7,995 nucleotides of DNA from NCBI GenBank assembly GCA_030430345.1, contig JAUIFT010000078.1, positions 1 to 7,995 on the forward strand. Direction: 5' to 3'. Below are positions 6,884 to 7,995 of the stretch, in pieces. Position 1 is the stretch's first letter; every line of letters starts with the position of its first letter. Under the pieces are notes generated by a model. The model ran no database searches, had not been told where the DNA came from, and worked only from the letters and a program-made list of their open reading frames with translations. This DNA is from Calditrichia bacterium. GTDB lineage: Bacteria > Calditrichota > Calditrichia > RBG-13-44-9 > J042. Made by a program: the position numbers and the translations under genes.

Positions 6884-7995
6884 TTAAATATTCAAATAAC
6901 TTAATATCTTCTGAGCTGTCTTCTGGCCGATGCCCGGAATTTCTAACAATCCCTGTAAACCGAGTGCTTTCAACTCGCCGGCATCTTTTACACCAGCCTC
7001 TTCCAAACGTTCAATCATTGCCGCGCTCAGGCCGGGAATTTCATCCAGTTCGATAGTTTCTTCCGGCTCCATTGTCTGATCGTAATATTCTGATTCTTTA
7101 ATTAATTCGATACTGATTCCGGATAACTCTTGGGCGAGCTCACGATTAACTTCTCCTCTTCCCATCGCTAATCCCATTTCCTTATCAGGAATGATTGCAA
7201 CGGCCAGGTCGTCTTCACGATTGATAATGACCCGAATGGGTTTCGCCGGGGTCAATACGCGATTTACAAAAATTTCCGGCTCACTTACATATGCGATAAC
7301 GTCAATTTTTTCGCCATTCAATTCCCGCACGACAGACTGAATTCTCACACCGCGCATCCCCACGCAAGCGCCCACGGGATCGATTGAGGAGTCATTGGAA
7401 ATGACAGCGATCTTGGCGCGGCTACCGGGATCGCGGGCCACGGCCTTGATTTCGATAATGCCGTCGTAGATTTCCGGAACTTCCTGGGCGAACAGGGCGG
7501 CCATGAAATCGGGCGCCGTGCGCGACAGGAAGATTTGCGGACCGCGCGGCTCTTCGCGCACATCCATGATGAAGGCGCGCACGCGGTCGCCGTTTTTGAA
7601 ATGTTCGCGCGGGATCAATTCGTCGCGGCGCAGAAGACCTTCGGCGCGGCCCAGGTCGACAATCACGTTGCCGAATTCGACGCGCTTCACGAGGCCGTTG
7701 ACGATCTCGCCCACCCGGTCCTTGTACTCGGTGAACTGACGGGCGCGTTCGGCGTCACGCACTTTCTGCACAATCACTTGCTTCGCGGTCTGCGCGGCGA
7801 TGCGGCCGAAATCGATCGGCGGCAACGGATCGACGACCACGCCGCCCATCTCGATCTCGGGGTTTTTGCGCTTGGCCTTGTCCAAGGTCATCTGGGTGTT
7901 TTCGTCTTCGACGGTTTCCACCACAGTGATGTAGCGCGCCAGCCGGATTTCACCGTTCTTGCGGTCGATGGAGGCGCGGATATCGTTCTCATGCC
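6884..7995 (-). CDS. nusA: Transcription termination/antitermination factor NusA, 5' end cut by the right edge; probably chimeric
   Basis: NusA binds RNA polymerase and nascent RNA and controls pausing, termination and antitermination. The frame stays open to the right edge; the GTG at 7924 is an internal Val in conserved sequence, not the start. Visible parts are the end of the polymerase-binding N-terminal domain, S1 (about 7514-7714, GEIVNGLVKRVEFGNVIVDL), KH1 (about 7289-7477, DPVGACVGMRG), KH2 (about 7097-7273) and a C-terminal helix-hairpin-helix pair (about 6887-7051, EIPGLSAAMIERL and LLEIPGIGQKTA). In KH2 the GxxG loop reads GRGE, so the last glycine is lost. Sequence upstream of about 7350 is GC-rich and reads as alphaproteobacterial NusA (IFLSRTAPDF, VISNDSSIDPVGACVGMRG). 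Sequence downstream is AT-richer and of a different lineage type. The identity as NusA is secure; its integrity as one natural gene is not. The TAA abuts the next ATG. Confidence 0.93.
   Translation of the reverse strand, partial: HENDIRASIDRKNGEIRLARYITVVETVEDENTQMTLDKAKRKNPEIEMGGVVVDPLPPIDFGRIAAQTAKQVIVQKVRDAERARQFTEYKDRVGEIVNGLVKRVEFGNVIVDLGRAEGLLRRDELIPREHFKNGDRVRAFIMDVREEPRGPQIFLSRTAPDFMAALFAQEVPEIYDGIIEIKAVARDPGSRAKIAVISNDSSIDPVGACVGMRGVRIQSVVRELNGEKIDVIAYVSEPEIFVNRVLTPAKPIRVIINREDDLAVAIIPDKEMGLAMGRGEVNRELAQELSGISIELIKESEYYDQTMEPEETIELDEIPGLSAAMIERLEEAGVKDAGELKALGLQGLLEIPGIGQKTAQKILSYLNI
7340..7390. other. Composition and lineage switch point inside nusA
   Basis: Hand counts give roughly 60% GC for most 60-base blocks from about 7350 to the right edge, against about 35-57% for blocks from 6884 to 7345. 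The switch falls on codons for the near-universal DPVGACVGMRG segment of KH1. Codons to the right are rich in CGC, GCG and GAC; to the left AGA, ATT and AAA become common. The frame is continuous across the point. Confidence 0.7.

Noticed and set aside
7922..7924. GTG as the start of nusA
   Set aside because: Conserved NusA sequence continues in frame upstream (YITVVETVEDENT, with GEIRLAR before it) to the right edge, so the gene is partial rather than starting here.

Overview
The window is one contiguous stretch of a bacterial translation and RNA-metabolism operon, with every gene on the minus strand. In transcription order (right to left) it reads nusA (5' end cut by the right edge), an L7Ae/YlxQ-like RNA-binding protein, infB, a DUF503/YlxP-like protein, rbfA, truB, ribF, rpsO and pnp (3' end cut by the left edge). 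I see no tRNA, rRNA, CRISPR array, insertion sequence or phage gene, and no previously undescribed system. Antisense open frames on the plus strand are shadows of these genes.

Most genes are tightly packed. nusA and the L7Ae gene abut, the L7Ae gene overlaps infB, rbfA overlaps truB, and truB overlaps ribF by ATGA. The ribF-rpsO and rpsO-pnp gaps are both 18 nt, and the DUF503-rbfA gap is 23 nt. The one real gap is about 160 nt between infB and the DUF503 gene, and it holds a hairpin with a short T run. The order matches the Bacillus-type nusA-ylxR-ylxQ-infB-ylxP-rbfA-truB-ribF-rpsO-pnp cluster, but ylxR is absent. The products act together in transcription elongation and antitermination (NusA), initiation (IF-2), 30S maturation and structure (RbfA, S15), tRNA modification (TruB), flavin cofactor synthesis (RibF) and RNA turnover (PNPase).

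Organism: from about 1 to 7345 the DNA is moderate in GC, and the gene style (TruB without a PUA domain, NusA KH2/HhH tail, PNPase, long charged IF-2 N-terminus) suggests an uncultured member of the Bacteroidota/Calditrichota/KSB1 (FCB-like) assemblage. This is inference from remembered family patterns and is only tentative.

The most notable point is inside nusA. From about 7350 to the right edge GC rises to roughly 60% by hand count, and the encoded NTD/S1/KH1 sequence looks alphaproteobacterial. The part from about 7345 down to 6884 is about 40-45% GC and is unlike alphaproteobacterial NusA. The switch falls in the most conserved stretch of the gene (DPVGACVGMRG), so the open frame survives. 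A metagenome-assembly chimera is the likeliest explanation; intragenic recombination is the alternative.
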